The notes below the pieces were generated by a model. That model saw nothing but the letters and a program-made list of their open reading frames with translations. It did not search any database and was not told the DNA's origin. A stretch of 64,000 nt of DNA from Streptomyces griseiscabiei (GTDB taxonomy: Bacteria; Actinomycetota; Actinomycetes; Streptomycetales; Streptomycetaceae), in the NCBI RefSeq assembly GCF_020010925.1, contig NZ_JAGJBZ010000002.1, positions 3,596,001 through 3,660,000 on the forward strand, written 5' to 3'. Positions 8,041 to 17,476 of this stretch are shown here, in pieces. Numbering within the stretch: the first letter of the stretch is position 1; each line of letters starts with the position of its first letter. Made by a program: the position numbers and the translations under genes.

Positions 8041-9522
8041 GTGACCCAGCAGTCCCCGCCCCCGGACCACCGCACCCACCTCCGGCAAGGAGCCGTGGGC
8101 GTGGCCGGGATCCTGTTCTTCGTCCTGTCCGCGCAGGCCCCGCTCACGGGTGTCGCCGGAACCCTTCCCGTCCCGCTGGGCCTCGGCAACGGAGGCGGCG
8201 CCCCCGCCGCCTACCTGGCCGTCGGCGCCATGATCGCCCTGTTCTCCGTGGGGTTCATCGCCATGAGCCGCCATGTGACCGACGCCGGGGCCTTCTACGC
8301 CTACGTCTCCCGAGGGCTGGGCACACCGCTCGGGGTGGGCGCCTCCCAGGCCGCGGTGCTCTGTTACAGCGCGGTCCAGGCCGGCATGTACGGGCTGTAC
8401 GGCGTGACATGCCAGGCCCTGTTCCGGCAGTACGCCTCGGTCGACCTGCCGTGGTGGGTCTGGACGGTGGCGACGATCTTCCTCGTCCAGCTGCTCGGTT
8501 CCCTGAACATCGAGTTCGGGGCCAAGCTCCTCGGCGTCCTCGTCGTGGCGGAGACTTCTCTGCTGGTGGTGTTCGCGCTGTACGAGCTGCTGTCCGGCGG
8601 CGGCCCCCAGGGGCTGGACCCGGCGGGCTCGTTCTCCCCCTCGGCCCTCTTCGCCGGAGCGCCCGGAGTCGCCATGACCTTCGCCATCGCCTGCGTCGTC
8701 GGCTTCGAGTCCACCGCGATCTACGCCAGGGAGGCGAAGGACCCGGCCCGCACCGTCCCCCGCGCCACCTACCTCTCGGTCGCCGTGATCTCGGTCTTCT
8801 TCGCCTTCGTGTCCTGGATGTTCGTCAGCTTCTACGGCTCGGACAAGGTGCAGGGCGTCGCGTTGCAGGCCCTGCGGAACGGGGACGCCACGGCGGTGGT
8901 CTTCGACGCGGTGAGCGCGACGCTGGGCTCCTGGGCCACCGACACCATGCAGATCCTGCTCGCCACCTCGCTGATCGCGGGTGTGCTGGCCTTCCACAAC
9001 GGCATCAACCGCTACTTCCACTCCCTCGGCGTCACCGGTGTCCTGCCCGGCTGGCTGGCCCGCACCAACCGCCAGGGTGCCCCGTACACCGCGAGCCTGG
9101 TCCAGACACTGGTGACGCTGGCCATGGTCGTCCCCTTCGCCGTCGCCGGAGCGGACCCGGTGATCACCCTGCTGACCTGGGGCGGCGGAGTCGGCGTGCT
9201 CGCGCTCCTGCTGCTGTACGTGCTCACCTCGCTCTCCGTCGTGGTGTTCTTCCGCAGGACCGGCCTCGACACCCGGCGCTGGAACACGCTGATCGCGCCG
9301 CTGCTGTCGATGGTCCTGCTGCTCGGCGTCACCGTGATGGCACTGAACAACTTCACCACGCTGATCTCCGCGTCCTCCACGACCGCGCTGATCCTGGAAC
9401 TGACCGTGGTCGCCGTGTTCGCCGGCGGTGTCGTCCTCGGGTACGCACGTCGCGGTGCGCTCGGATCGGCCACCACGGATCCGGTGCCGGACGATCCGCG
9501 GCACGAGTCGGCGTCTGTCTGA
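8041..9522 (+). CDS. APC-family amine/amino acid permease
   Basis: A 493-residue integral membrane transporter with about 12 hydrophobic helices. The first contains GILFFVLSAQAPLTGVAG, the unwound-helix motif of APC transporters, and GFESTAIYAREAKDP marks the helix 6-7 region. The GTG start follows AGGGAG. A longer in-frame extension begins in the intergenic region and has no ribosome site. It precedes the amine oxidase by 258 bases on the same strand. Import of aromatic monoamines or amino acids such as phenethylamine or tyramine is inferred from context. Confidence 0.88.
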   Translation: MTQQSPPPDHRTHLRQGAVGVAGILFFVLSAQAPLTGVAGTLPVPLGLGNGGGAPAAYLAVGAMIALFSVGFIAMSRHVTDAGAFYAYVSRGLGTPLGVGASQAAVLCYSAVQAGMYGLYGVTCQALFRQYASVDLPWWVWTVATIFLVQLLGSLNIEFGAKLLGVLVVAETSLLVVFALYELLSGGGPQGLDPAGSFSPSALFAGAPGVAMTFAIACVVGFESTAIYAREAKDPARTVPRATYLSVAVISVFFAFVSWMFVSFYGSDKVQGVALQALRNGDATAVVFDAVSATLGSWATDTMQILLATSLIAGVLAFHNGINRYFHSLGVTGVLPGWLARTNRQGAPYTASLVQTLVTLAMVVPFAVAGADPVITLLTWGGGVGVLALLLLYVLTSLSVVVFFRRTGLDTRRWNTLIAPLLSMVLLLGVTVMALNNFTTLISASSTTALILELTVVAVFAGGVVLGYARRGALGSATTDPVPDDPRHESASV

Positions 9523-9572
9523 CCGCTGTCCGTCTGATCGCCGTCCGTCCGACCGACGTCCGTCCGACCGGA
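9513..9572. repeat. Four 15-bp tandem repeats spanning the permease stop codon
   Basis: Units at 9513-9527, 9528-9542, 9543-9557 and 9558-9572 share the pattern GTCcGTCcGAcCGnn and become more alike towards the right. The permease stop codon lies in the first unit (9520-9522). The array may have arisen by slippage. A role in mRNA structure or termination is possible but not shown. Confidence 0.75.
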
Positions 9573-9720
9573 GCGCCGGGTGGATCGACGGGGCGCCCCC
9601 CCGCATCGGGGCCCCCGCCGAACCGCCGTCGAGTGCACCGCGGTTCTCCTTTCCGTGCCCGGATACGGGCCGCGCCGAGAAAGTCCCGCCCGGTCTCTGG
9701 ACCGGGCCTACGCCCGCCGT

Positions 9721-9745
9721 TTTTCCTCTACCTACGTAGAAAAAA
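9721..9745. promoter_or_regulatory. AT-rich palindrome upstream of the amine oxidase
   Basis: TTTT-CC-TCTAC, four bases, then GTAGA-AA-AAAA form an interrupted inverted repeat in otherwise GC-rich DNA, 36 bases before the amine oxidase ATG. It also contains the perfect 8-mer CTACGTAG. Its position suits an operator or activator site for the oxidase, possibly for the FeaR-like or TetR regulator. Confidence 0.4.
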
Positions 9746-9780
9746 GAAGTGCGTCACCAGCGCACACCTGGAGGAGCCCC

Positions 9781-11724
9781 ATGACCGCCACAGCCCACCC
9801 GCTCGCCCCCCTGACCGGCGACGAGATCGACCGCATCCGCTCGGTGGTGGACCGGGCCGGTCTGCTGCGGGACACCTCACGGTTCGTCTACGTCGGTCTC
9901 GAAGAACCCGACAAGGACGATGTGCTCGCGTTCCCGGCGGGGGACTGTCCCGACCGCCGGGCCCGGGTGCTCCTGCACGACGTCGCGGGCGCCCTCGGCC
10001 AGGACGTCGTCGTCTCCCTCACCGGCCAGGACGTGGTCGCCGTACGGAGTCTGGACCCCCTCACGGACGGCCAACTCCCCGTCCTGGAGGAGGAGATCGC
10101 CGCGGTCGAGGAACTGCTCACCCAGGACTCGCAGTGGCTCGCCGCCCTGAAGAGCCGGGGCCTCGACGTGGCCCGTGTCCGCGTCGCCCCGCTGTCCGCC
10201 GGCGTCTACGCCGACGAGTACCCCGACGAGGCCGGCCGCCGCATCCTGCGCGGCCTGGCCTTCGTCCAGGAACACGACCGCGACCACGCCTGGGCCCACC
10301 CCGTGGACGGTCTGGTCGCCTACGTCGACATGATCAGCCGTACGGTCCACCGGATCGTCGACCTCGGCCCGGTCCCGCTGCCCGTCGCGTCGTCGGGAAA
10401 CTTCGACGACCCCGCGGTCACAGGCCCCGCCCGCACCACCCAGCGGCCGATCGAGATCACCCAGCCCGAGGGCCCCAGCTTCGCCCTCGACGGCAATCTC
10501 CTCACCTGGGAGAACTGGTCGGTGCGCATCGGCTTCGACGCCCGCGAGGGCCTTGTCCTGCACCAACTGGCCTTCCACGACCGGGACAAGGGCCGCGAAC
10601 GCCCGATCGTCCACCGCGCCTCGATCGCCGAGATGGTCGTGCCCTACGCCGACCCGTCCCCGGTCCGCTCCTGGCAGAACTACTTCGACACCGGCGAGTA
10701 CCTGCTCGGCCGCTCGGCCAACGCCCTGGAACTGGGCTGCGACTGTCTCGGCGACATCACCTACCTCGACGCGGTCATCGCCGACGAGTCGGGCCGCCCG
10801 CGGACCATGCCCAACGCCATCTGCCTGCACGAGGAGGACCACGGCATCCTCTGGAAGCACAGCGACCTGTGGACGGGGTCCCACGAGACCCGCCGCCAAC
10901 GCCGCATGGTGCTCTCCTTCTTCACCACCATCGGCAACTACGACTACGGCTTCTACTGGTACCTCTACCTCGACGGCACCATCGAGTTCGAGGCCAAGGC
11001 CACCGGCGTCGTCTTCACCTCCGCGTACCCGGGCGACGCGTACCCGTACTCCGCCGAGATCGCTCCCGGCCTCGGCGCCCCCTACCACCAGCACCTGTTC
11101 TGCGCCCGCCTCGACATGGCGGTCGACGGTACGGCCAACCGGGTCGAGGAGGTCGACGTCGTACGCGTCCCGATGGGCCCCGGCAACCCGCGCGGCAACG
11201 CCTTCACCTACCGGCACACACCGCTGACCCGGGAGAGCGAGGCGCGGCGCCCCGCCGACATGACGGTCGACCGGGTCTGGCACATCACCAACCCCGGCTC
11301 GCTCAACTCGCTGGGCAAACCCGTCGGTTACGGGCTCCACCCGGAGGGCAAACCGACCCTGCTCGCCGACCCGGACTCCTCCGTCGCCGCCCGCGCCGCG
11401 TTCGCCACTCAGCACCTGTGGGTCACCGCCTACGACCCCGCCGAGCGCTATCCGGCGGGCGACTTCGTCAACCAGCACCCCGGCGGCGCCGGACTTCCCG
11501 CCTACACGGCGGCAGACCGGGACATCGACGGCCGGTCCCTGGTCGTCTGGCACACCTTCGGCCTCACCCACGCGCCCAGGCCGGAGGACTGGCCGATCAT
11601 GCCGGTCGACCACACCGGTTTCAAGCTGCGGCCGGCCGGCTTCTTCGACCGCAATCCCACGCTCGACGTTCCCGCGAACCCCTCCGCCGCGCACGGCTGC
11701 TGCGCCGGCGGCGGCCATGAGTGA
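9781..11724 (+). CDS. Copper-containing amine oxidase (phenylethylamine/tyramine oxidase type)
   Basis: A 647-residue topaquinone enzyme converting primary amines to aldehydes plus ammonia and hydrogen peroxide. It resembles Arthrobacter globiformis phenylethylamine oxidase closely, with every key residue displaced by five. The cofactor-precursor Tyr387 lies in GNYDYG, the catalytic base Asp303 in YFDTGEY, the gate Tyr at 301, and the copper ligands are His436, His438 (HQHLF) and His597 (GLTHAP). No signal peptide is seen, so it is cytoplasmic. The ATG follows GGAGGAG. A FeaR-like regulator, a permease and an aldehyde dehydrogenase complete an aromatic-amine pathway. Phenethylamine, tyramine or histamine are the likely substrates. 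Confidence 0.96.
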   Translation: MTATAHPLAPLTGDEIDRIRSVVDRAGLLRDTSRFVYVGLEEPDKDDVLAFPAGDCPDRRARVLLHDVAGALGQDVVVSLTGQDVVAVRSLDPLTDGQLPVLEEEIAAVEELLTQDSQWLAALKSRGLDVARVRVAPLSAGVYADEYPDEAGRRILRGLAFVQEHDRDHAWAHPVDGLVAYVDMISRTVHRIVDLGPVPLPVASSGNFDDPAVTGPARTTQRPIEITQPEGPSFALDGNLLTWENWSVRIGFDAREGLVLHQLAFHDRDKGRERPIVHRASIAEMVVPYADPSPVRSWQNYFDTGEYLLGRSANALELGCDCLGDITYLDAVIADESGRPRTMPNAICLHEEDHGILWKHSDLWTGSHETRRQRRMVLSFFTTIGNYDYGFYWYLYLDGTIEFEAKATGVVFTSAYPGDAYPYSAEIAPGLGAPYHQHLFCARLDMAVDGTANRVEEVDVVRVPMGPGNPRGNAFTYRHTPLTRESEARRPADMTVDRVWHITNPGSLNSLGKPVGYGLHPEGKPTLLADPDSSVAARAAFATQHLWVTAYDPAERYPAGDFVNQHPGGAGLPAYTAADRDIDGRSLVVWHTFGLTHAPRPEDWPIMPVDHTGFKLRPAGFFDRNPTLDVPANPSAAHGCCAGGGHE

Positions 11725-12244
11725 CGTGCTGACGGCGGCCGGTCTGGCAGGGGCGCTGCTCTGCCTGGCCGGTCATCTGCCGGGGCCCGTGCATCGCTGG
11801 GGACCGCAGGTCGTGGCGCTGGGCGGCATGGCTCTGACGGCCGGTGGCCGACCGGCCTCCGGCACCTGCGCGGTCGGGGCCGCGTGCCTGTGGAGCGTCG
11901 TCCGGGCCTGTGCCGAGCGCCGGGGCTGGACCGGCTCCCTCGACCTCGCCGCCATGACCCTGCTGATGGCGCTCATGGCCGGTGGCACGGGGTTCGGCGA
12001 CCCGCATCCGCACATGACCGCGATGGCCGTGGGAGGCGACCGGCCGATCGGCGCAGCGGCTGTGCTGACCGTCGTCGTCTGGGTGACGGCCCGAGCGGGC
12101 GGGGTCCTGCTCCGGCAGGTGTCGAGCCCTTCACCGGCCCCTTCACCGACCACTTCGCCCGCGCCGCCGTCCCGCCGGACCCGGGCGTACCGGGAGGCGG
12201 GGGCCGCGCTCATGATGGTCAGCATGGCGGCCATGCTCGTATGA
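11717..12244 (+). CDS. Small integral membrane protein, possibly DUF5134-like
   Basis: A 175-residue protein that overlaps the amine oxidase end by 8 bases. It has about five hydrophobic segments (residues ~6-22, 31-42, 72-90, 110-130 and 160-174) and a Pro/Ser-rich stretch (~137-155) before the last helix. [11 protein letters not shown] segment and a final [13 protein letters not shown] helix recall actinobacterial DUF5134 proteins, some of which contain histidine-rich helices. I cannot confirm the family by eye. Tight coupling with the oxidase suggests a linked role, perhaps in copper or amine handling, but that is speculation. Confidence 0.65.
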   Translation: MSDVLTAAGLAGALLCLAGHLPGPVHRWGPQVVALGGMALTAGGRPASGTCAVGAACLWSVVRACAERRGWTGSLDLAAMTLLMALMAGGTGFGDPHPHMTAMAVGGDRPIGAAAVLTVVVWVTARAGGVLLRQVSSPSPAPSPTTSPAPPSRRTRAYREAGAALMMVSMAAMLV

Positions 12245-12278
12245 CGCCCGGAGGCAGGTGTGAGGGGAGAAGGAGCGG

Positions 12279-12866
12279 ATGCCGAAGATCGTCGACCACG
12301 ACGCCCGCCGACGTCTGATCATCGGGTCGGTCTGGACCCTCATCGGCCGCCGCGGGCTGGCCTCGGTGACCATGCGGGAACTGGCGGCCGAGGCCGGGTT
12401 CGCCAACGGCGGACTCGTGCCCTACTTCCGCGACAAGGACGAGATCCTGCTGGCCGCCTTCCGGTACGCGTGCGACGCCACCGAACGCCGTCTCGCTCCC
12501 GCCGTCGCCGAGTCCAGCGGCCTGGCCGCCCTGCGCGCCCTCTGCCACGAGCTGTTGCCGCTGGACGACATCCGGCTGCTGGAGGCACGGGTCGTGATCG
12601 CCTTCTGCGACCGGGCGCTGTACGACGAACGCATGTCCTCGGCGTACGAGGCCACGACCGCCCGATGGCGGACCCTGATGCACGGCTGCCTCGCCCAGGC
12701 CAGGATCCTCGACGAGGTGACGACCTCCACCCCCGACGAACGCATCGTCGAGACACTGGTCGCCGTCGTCCTGGGCTTCCAGGCCAACGCGCTCCTGACC
12801 CCGCTGGCCACCACGCCGGAACGGCAACTGGACGTACTGGAAGGGCTGTTGGAGTCGTACGCCTGA
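12279..12866 (+). CDS. TetR-family transcriptional regulator (BetI-like)
   Basis: A 195-residue protein with a typical N-terminal TetR HTH (about residues 8-55: SVTMRELAAEAGFANGGLVPYFRDKDEIL) and an all-helical ligand domain. It reads in the same direction as the amine oxidase, 34 bases after the small membrane protein, and converges on an aldehyde dehydrogenase across a strong terminator. It probably represses the amine-catabolic genes or itself. No clear palindromic operator was found next to it. Confidence 0.9.
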   Translation: MPKIVDHDARRRLIIGSVWTLIGRRGLASVTMRELAAEAGFANGGLVPYFRDKDEILLAAFRYACDATERRLAPAVAESSGLAALRALCHELLPLDDIRLLEARVVIAFCDRALYDERMSSAYEATTARWRTLMHGCLAQARILDEVTTSTPDERIVETLVAVVLGFQANALLTPLATTPERQLDVLEGLLESYA

Positions 12867-12954
12867 GCAGGCCGAACACCGCGGCTTTGCGCTGAGTGCC
12901 GGATGCCGGCAACCGGGCCATGGCACGGAGAGCGGCCCGCAGTCAATCGAGGGC

Positions 12955-12990
12955 GGGCGGCCCCGGGAGCGTGGCTCGCCCGGGCCGCCC
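12955..12990. terminator. Bidirectional terminator between tetR and the aldehyde dehydrogenase
   Basis: GGGCGGCCCCGGG at 12955-12967 pairs with CCCGGGCCGCCC at 12979-12990, with one bulged C, and AGC/GCT in the loop extends the stem. There is no U-tract, as is common in Streptomyces. It sits between the converging ends of tetR and the aldehyde dehydrogenase. Confidence 0.75.
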
Positions 12991-13015
12991 AGTCTGTCCG
13001 CTCGACGGCGGAGGG

Positions 13016-14461
13016 TCAGCGGTACACCGACTGCGGTCGCAGATACGACCTCAGACCCTCGGGGCCGAGTTCGCTGCCCAGCCCGCTGGCCTTGGTGCCG
13101 CCGAAGGGGGCCACCGGGTCGGGCAGATAGCGGTTGACCCCGATCGTGCCGGTGCGGATTCGACGGGCGACGGCCGCCCCGCGCTCCGGGTCCGACGTCC
13201 AGACGGTGCCGCCGAGACCGTAGTCGGAGTCGTTGGCGATCCGGACGGCGTCGTCGATGTCGTCGTACGGCACGACGCACACCACCGGTCCGAAGATCTC
13301 CTCCTGCGCGATGACCGAGCCGTTGTCCACGTCGGCGAAGACCGTGGGCTCGACGAACCAGCCCTTGTCCAGGCCCGCGGGCCGGCCGCCGCCGGTGGTG
13401 ACGCGGCCTCCCTCGCTGCGGCCCTTGGCGATGTAGCCCTCCACCCGCTCCCGCTGCTGGGCGGTGGTCAGCGGCCCGATGAGGGTGCTCTCGTCCATCG
13501 CGTCGCCGATGGGCAGGGAGCCGGCGAGTTCGGTGAGCAGGTCGACGACCTCGGTGTAGCGGCCGCGCGGGGCGAGGACGCGGCTGCTGAGGTGGCAGGT
13601 CTGGCCGCTGTGCGTCAGGGTCACCCGGACCAGGCTCTCGCCGATCACGGCGGGGTCCAGGTCGGCGTCGTCCAGGACGATGCCCGCCGACTTCCCGCCG
13701 AGCTCCAGGGTGACCGGGCGCAGCAGCCGTCCGCAGATCTCGGCGATGGCCCGGCCGGCGGGCGTGGATCCGGTGAAGGCGACCTTGTCCACGCCCGGAT
13801 GCGCCACGAGATGGGCGCCCGCCTCCCGGCCGCCCGGCACGATGTTGAGCACCCCGGCCGGAACACCCGCGGCCTCTGCCGCCTCCGCGACGACGAAGGA
13901 GTCGAACACGGTCTCCGGGGACGGCTTGAGGACCACCGTGCAGCCCGCCGCCATCGCCGGTGCGATCTTGAACAGGGACAGGACCTGCGGATAGTTCCAC
14001 GGCACGATCGCCGCGACCACGCCCACCGGAACCCCGCGCACCTCGACCGGGCCGCCCATCAGCCCGGCACGGATCTCGGAGAAGTCCGTGGTGCGGGCCA
14101 GCCCGGCGTAGTAGCGCAGCACCTCCGTCGGGTAACCGACCTCCAGCTGCCGCGAGATGCTGATGGGCATCCCGTTCTGCAGGCTGACGAACTCCGCGAT
14201 GCGGCCGGCCCGCGCCTCCAGTTCGGTGGCGAGGCGCTCCATCACCTCGGCCCGACGCCCGGGCTCCCAACTCGCCCAGCCACCAGGCTCGTCGAAGGCC
14301 CGACGCGCGGCATCCACCGCGCCGTCGACATCCGCCTCCAGTGCCTCCGGCACACTGCCCAGCACCGTCTCCGTGCTCGGGTTGACGGGAGTGATGACAC
14401 GGCTGGAGGAGGGCCGTACCCACTTCCCGCCGATGTAGAAGTGCTCGTGGCGATACTTCAT
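13016..14461 (-). CDS. Aldehyde dehydrogenase (phenylacetaldehyde-type candidate)
   Basis: A 481-residue ALDH. VPWNYP holds the oxyanion Asn, Glu253 lies in TLELGGKSAG and Cys289 in SGQTCH. It is a single gene facing the tetR gene and separated from the polysaccharide operon by a terminator. Because the neighbouring amine oxidase makes arylacetaldehydes, oxidation of phenylacetaldehyde or 4-hydroxyphenylacetaldehyde (as by FeaB) is the likely job. This is inferred from context, since ALDH substrate pockets cannot be read this way. The ATG begins MKYRHEHFYIGGKW. Confidence 0.9.
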   Translation of the reverse strand: MKYRHEHFYIGGKWVRPSSSRVITPVNPSTETVLGSVPEALEADVDGAVDAARRAFDEPGGWASWEPGRRAEVMERLATELEARAGRIAEFVSLQNGMPISISRQLEVGYPTEVLRYYAGLARTTDFSEIRAGLMGGPVEVRGVPVGVVAAIVPWNYPQVLSLFKIAPAMAAGCTVVLKPSPETVFDSFVVAEAAEAAGVPAGVLNIVPGGREAGAHLVAHPGVDKVAFTGSTPAGRAIAEICGRLLRPVTLELGGKSAGIVLDDADLDPAVIGESLVRVTLTHSGQTCHLSSRVLAPRGRYTEVVDLLTELAGSLPIGDAMDESTLIGPLTTAQQRERVEGYIAKGRSEGGRVTTGGGRPAGLDKGWFVEPTVFADVDNGSVIAQEEIFGPVVCVVPYDDIDDAVRIANDSDYGLGGTVWTSDPERGAAVARRIRTGTIGVNRYLPDPVAPFGGTKASGLGSELGPEGLRSYLRPQSVYR

Positions 14462-14628
14462 CGGTACTCTCCTGACGACCCGGCGCCCGCTCCGGCTCGG
14501 GTAGGGGACTTTCCCCGACCTTCGCCCGCCGCGCCGGACCCGAGGTGCCGCTGGGTGCACGGGCCGCCGCCAGGGAATGCACGGGGTCACCGGACCCAAC
14601 CCCGCTGCCGCAGACCCGGGACGCGCTG

Positions 14629-14663
14629 AGGGCCGGAGCCACCGAGCAAGTGGCCCCGGCCCT
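14629..14663 (-). terminator. Terminator of the polysaccharide operon
   Basis: AGGGCCGG-A-GCCAC, a 7-base loop, then GTGGC-C-CCGGCCCT form a 13-pair stem with one A/C mismatch. It lies 77 bases past the UDP-glucose dehydrogenase stop on the minus strand. The rest of 14462-14739 shows nothing recognisable. Confidence 0.7.
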
Positions 14664-14739
14664 CGGCGGAGACTCGTACACCCCGAGCACACCTGTCCTC
14701 GCTGAACGAGGAGCCGGAGGCGAGGCGGGCGGCTGCCCG

Positions 14740-16086
14740 TCAGGGGCGGCCCAGTGCGCGGTAGTCCCACCCGGCGGCACGCCACTGTGCGGGGTCGAGG
14801 GCGTGGCGGCCGTCGACGATCCGCCGCCGGGACACGACCGCGCCCAGGGCGTGCGGGTCGATCTCCCGGAACTCGGCCCATTCGGTGAGCAGCACCACGA
14901 CATCGGCTCCGGCGGCCGCGGTGAGGACGTCCGTGCCGTAGTGCAGGTCCGGATAGGCGCGGCGGGCGTTGTCGACGGCGGCGGGGTCGATGACGGTGAC
15001 CTGGGCGCCGGCCTGGTGGAGGGTGCGGGCCACGTCCAGGGCGGGAGCGTCGCGGATGTCGTCGGAGTTGGGCTTGAACGCGGCTCCCAGCGCGGTCACC
15101 CGGGCGCCGGCCAGTTCGCCGCCGGCCAGCTCGCGGACCAGGTCCACCGTGCGGGCCCGGCGGCGCTGGTTGATGGCGTCGACCTCGCGCAGGAAGGAGA
15201 CCGCCTGGCCGACGCCCAGCTCCTCGGCGCGGTGGCTGAAGGCCCGGATGTCCTTGGGCAGGCATCCGCCGCCGAAGCCGAGGCCGGGCTTGAGGAACCG
15301 GCCGCCGATCCGGTCGTCGTACGCCAGTGCCTGGGCGAGCGCGGTGACATCGGCGCCGGTCGCCTCGCAGACCTCCGCCATGGCGTTGATGTAGGAGATC
15401 TTGGTGGCGAGGAAGGAGTTGGCGGCGGCCTTGACGAGTTCGGCGGTGGGCAGATCGGTGACGACCACCGGGGTGCCCTGGGCGATCACCGGGGCGAAGG
15501 CGGCGCGCAGTTGCTCCTCGGCCCACGGCGACGCGATGCCGAAGACCAGCCGGTCGGGCCGCAGGGTGTCGTCCACGGCGTAGCCCTCGCGCAGGAACTC
15601 AGGATTCCAGGCGAGTTCGACGTCCGCTCCGGCCGGGGCCGTCCGCCGGACGATGTCCGTGAGCCGCGCGGCGGTGCCCACGGGGACGGTCGACTTGCCG
15701 ACGACCAGCGTACGGCGGTGGAGGTGGCGGGCGAGTTCCCCGACCGCGCTGTCGACGTGACGCAGATCCGCCCCGTACGAATCGGGGAGCTGGGGCGTGC
15801 CCACGCAGACGAAGTGGACGTCGCCGAACTCGCCGGCCTCGGCGAAACTCGTGGTGAACCGCAGTCGGCCGCTGTCGAGGGCCTTGGCGAGCAGTTCGGG
15901 CAGACCGGGCTCGAAGAAGGGCACCTCGCCCGAGTTGAGCCGTTCGACCTTGGCCGGGTCGACGTCCACGCCCAGGACGTCGAAGCCCAGGACGGCCATG
16001 CAGATGGCATGGGTGGCGCCGAGGTAGCCGGTGCCGATGACGGTGAGGCGGGGGGTGGTTCTGCCGGTGCCGTCCGAAGCGGTCAT
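14740..16086 (-). CDS. UDP-glucose 6-dehydrogenase
   Basis: A 448-residue enzyme oxidising UDP-glucose twice to UDP-glucuronate with NAD. The dinucleotide motif GTGYLG is at residues 18-23, NPEFLREG at 161-168 and the catalytic Cys275 in FGGGCLPKD. It is the last gene of a four-gene operon with a processive glycosyltransferase and two beta-helix proteins, 55 bases after the nearer beta-helix gene. Supplying UDP-glucuronic acid for a uronic-acid-containing polymer is the natural reading. GDP-mannose dehydrogenase is the main alternative; the sequence looks more UDP-glucose-like. Confidence 0.9.
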   Translation of the reverse strand: MTASDGTGRTTPRLTVIGTGYLGATHAICMAVLGFDVLGVDVDPAKVERLNSGEVPFFEPGLPELLAKALDSGRLRFTTSFAEAGEFGDVHFVCVGTPQLPDSYGADLRHVDSAVGELARHLHRRTLVVGKSTVPVGTAARLTDIVRRTAPAGADVELAWNPEFLREGYAVDDTLRPDRLVFGIASPWAEEQLRAAFAPVIAQGTPVVVTDLPTAELVKAAANSFLATKISYINAMAEVCEATGADVTALAQALAYDDRIGGRFLKPGLGFGGGCLPKDIRAFSHRAEELGVGQAVSFLREVDAINQRRRARTVDLVRELAGGELAGARVTALGAAFKPNSDDIRDAPALDVARTLHQAGAQVTVIDPAAVDNARRAYPDLHYGTDVLTAAAGADVVVLLTEWAEFREIDPHALGAVVSRRRIVDGRHALDPAQWRAAGWDYRALGRP

Positions 16087-16141
16087 GGCGGTCTCCAGAG
16101 CTGTGCGCGGGCAGGTCGGCCTGCCGCGGGGCCGGTGGTGG

Positions 16142-17476
16142 TCAGGAGGTGCAGTCGACGTTGGCGAGACCCTCGGCCGCCTTGGTCACCTTGTTGTCGC
16201 AGGTGACCGTGTTGCCGTCCGACGTGAGACGGAAGCCGTAGCCGGGGCCGTCCACGTTCGCGGTGTTGTCCCGGAAGATGTTCCGGGTGCCCCAGCCGTT
16301 GACGATCTTGTGGGTCTGGAAGCCGTCCTCCGTGGAGTTGCTGCCGGTGTTGCCCTGGAGCAGCCAGCCGTTGCCCTTCACGTCGACCCAGGAGTCGTTG
16401 TTGTGGGAGCCGCTCAGCTTCGATCCGTCGAAGGTGTTGTCGATGACCTTGCCGTCGCTGGTGCCCTCCTTGATGTCGATGGACTCCGCGGTGGTGTCGC
16501 TGATGTCGTTGCCGAGCAGCACGTTGCGGTCGCTGGCGTCCGTCTTGCAGTCGCTCACGGTGCACCAGTTGGACTCGGCCGTGCCGATGTAGATGCCCTC
16601 GCCGTACTTCTCGCGGCGCAGCCCGGTGGTGCGGATGGTGTTGTCCCGGACCATGTTGTCCGAGCTGAAGTTGCGCAGGTGGATGGCCTCGTCGCCGATC
16701 TGTTCGACGGTGAGGCCCTGGATGACGCTGCCCACCGTGCCGTCCGCCATCACGCCCTTCTGGGCGTTGCGGACGGTGAAGCCCACCAGCCGCCAGTGGC
16801 TGACGCGGTCCAGGTGGAAGGCGTAGCCGTCGTCGGTGTCGCCGCCGTCCATGACGGCGCCGGAACCGCCGCACAGGAAGATCGGCTTCTCGGCGGTACC
16901 GGAGGCCTCGGCGGTGAAGTTGCCGAGGTAGACGCCGTTGGCCAGCGAGATGCTGTCCCCGGGCCGCGCCTGCGTGAGGGCCTGCTCCAGCGAGGCGGTG
17001 TCGTTCACCTCGACGGAGGCCTTCGGGCAGTCGACGGCGGAGGACGGCACCGAACCGCTGGACGCGCGGGCGGTCGGTGTCGGCTCGACTTCCTCCGTCG
17101 GGGTCGGCTCGGCCGACGGTTCGTCCTCGGCCGCTGACGCCTCGGGCACCCTGGGCCCGGCCGTGGTGGCGCCGGCCGTCACCTCCGGGCCCGAGTCGCC
17201 GCTGTTCGCCACCGCCACGACGAGCGCCGCCAGGGCGACGAGGAACGCGCCCGCCGCCAGCCAGAACGTGGGCTGCCGTGCGGGGCTGTTCGCGGGCGTG
17301 GCGGGTTGCGGAGGCGTCGCAGGTGCGGGAGGCAGGGCAGGGGGCGGAGGCGAGGCAGGTGCGGGGGGCGAGGCAGGTGCGGGAGGCGAGGAGGAGGACA
17401 CGGTCGGCGTGTCATCGGACTCGGACTCGGATTCGGACATGGGTGGCTGCTCCGGATCGGCGGGCGGTGTCGTCAT
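16142..17476 (-). CDS. Membrane-anchored right-handed beta-helix protein
   Basis: A 444-residue protein. Residues 1-70 are a Ser/Pro-rich, low-complexity cytoplasmic tail with repeated PAPASPP units. Residues 71-91 are a single membrane helix. An acidic Pro/Thr linker follows, then an extracytoplasmic parallel beta-helix (about 150-440) with Asn-rich coils such as VRDNTIRTTGLRR and LLGNDISDTT. Its ATG overlaps the stop of the upstream beta-helix gene (ATGA). Such folds occur in polysaccharide lyases, C5-epimerases and hydrolases. Placed between a glycosyltransferase and UDP-glucose dehydrogenase, it likely modifies or guides the exported polymer. No catalytic motif could be assigned. Confidence 0.8.
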   Translation of the reverse strand: MTTPPADPEQPPMSESESESDDTPTVSSSSPPAPASPPAPASPPPPALPPAPATPPQPATPANSPARQPTFWLAAGAFLVALAALVVAVANSGDSGPEVTAGATTAGPRVPEASAAEDEPSAEPTPTEEVEPTPTARASSGSVPSSAVDCPKASVEVNDTASLEQALTQARPGDSISLANGVYLGNFTAEASGTAEKPIFLCGGSGAVMDGGDTDDGYAFHLDRVSHWRLVGFTVRNAQKGVMADGTVGSVIQGLTVEQIGDEAIHLRNFSSDNMVRDNTIRTTGLRREKYGEGIYIGTAESNWCTVSDCKTDASDRNVLLGNDISDTTAESIDIKEGTSDGKVIDNTFDGSKLSGSHNNDSWVDVKGNGWLLQGNTGSNSTEDGFQTHKIVNGWGTRNIFRDNTANVDGPGYGFRLTSDGNTVTCDNKVTKAAEGLANVDCTS

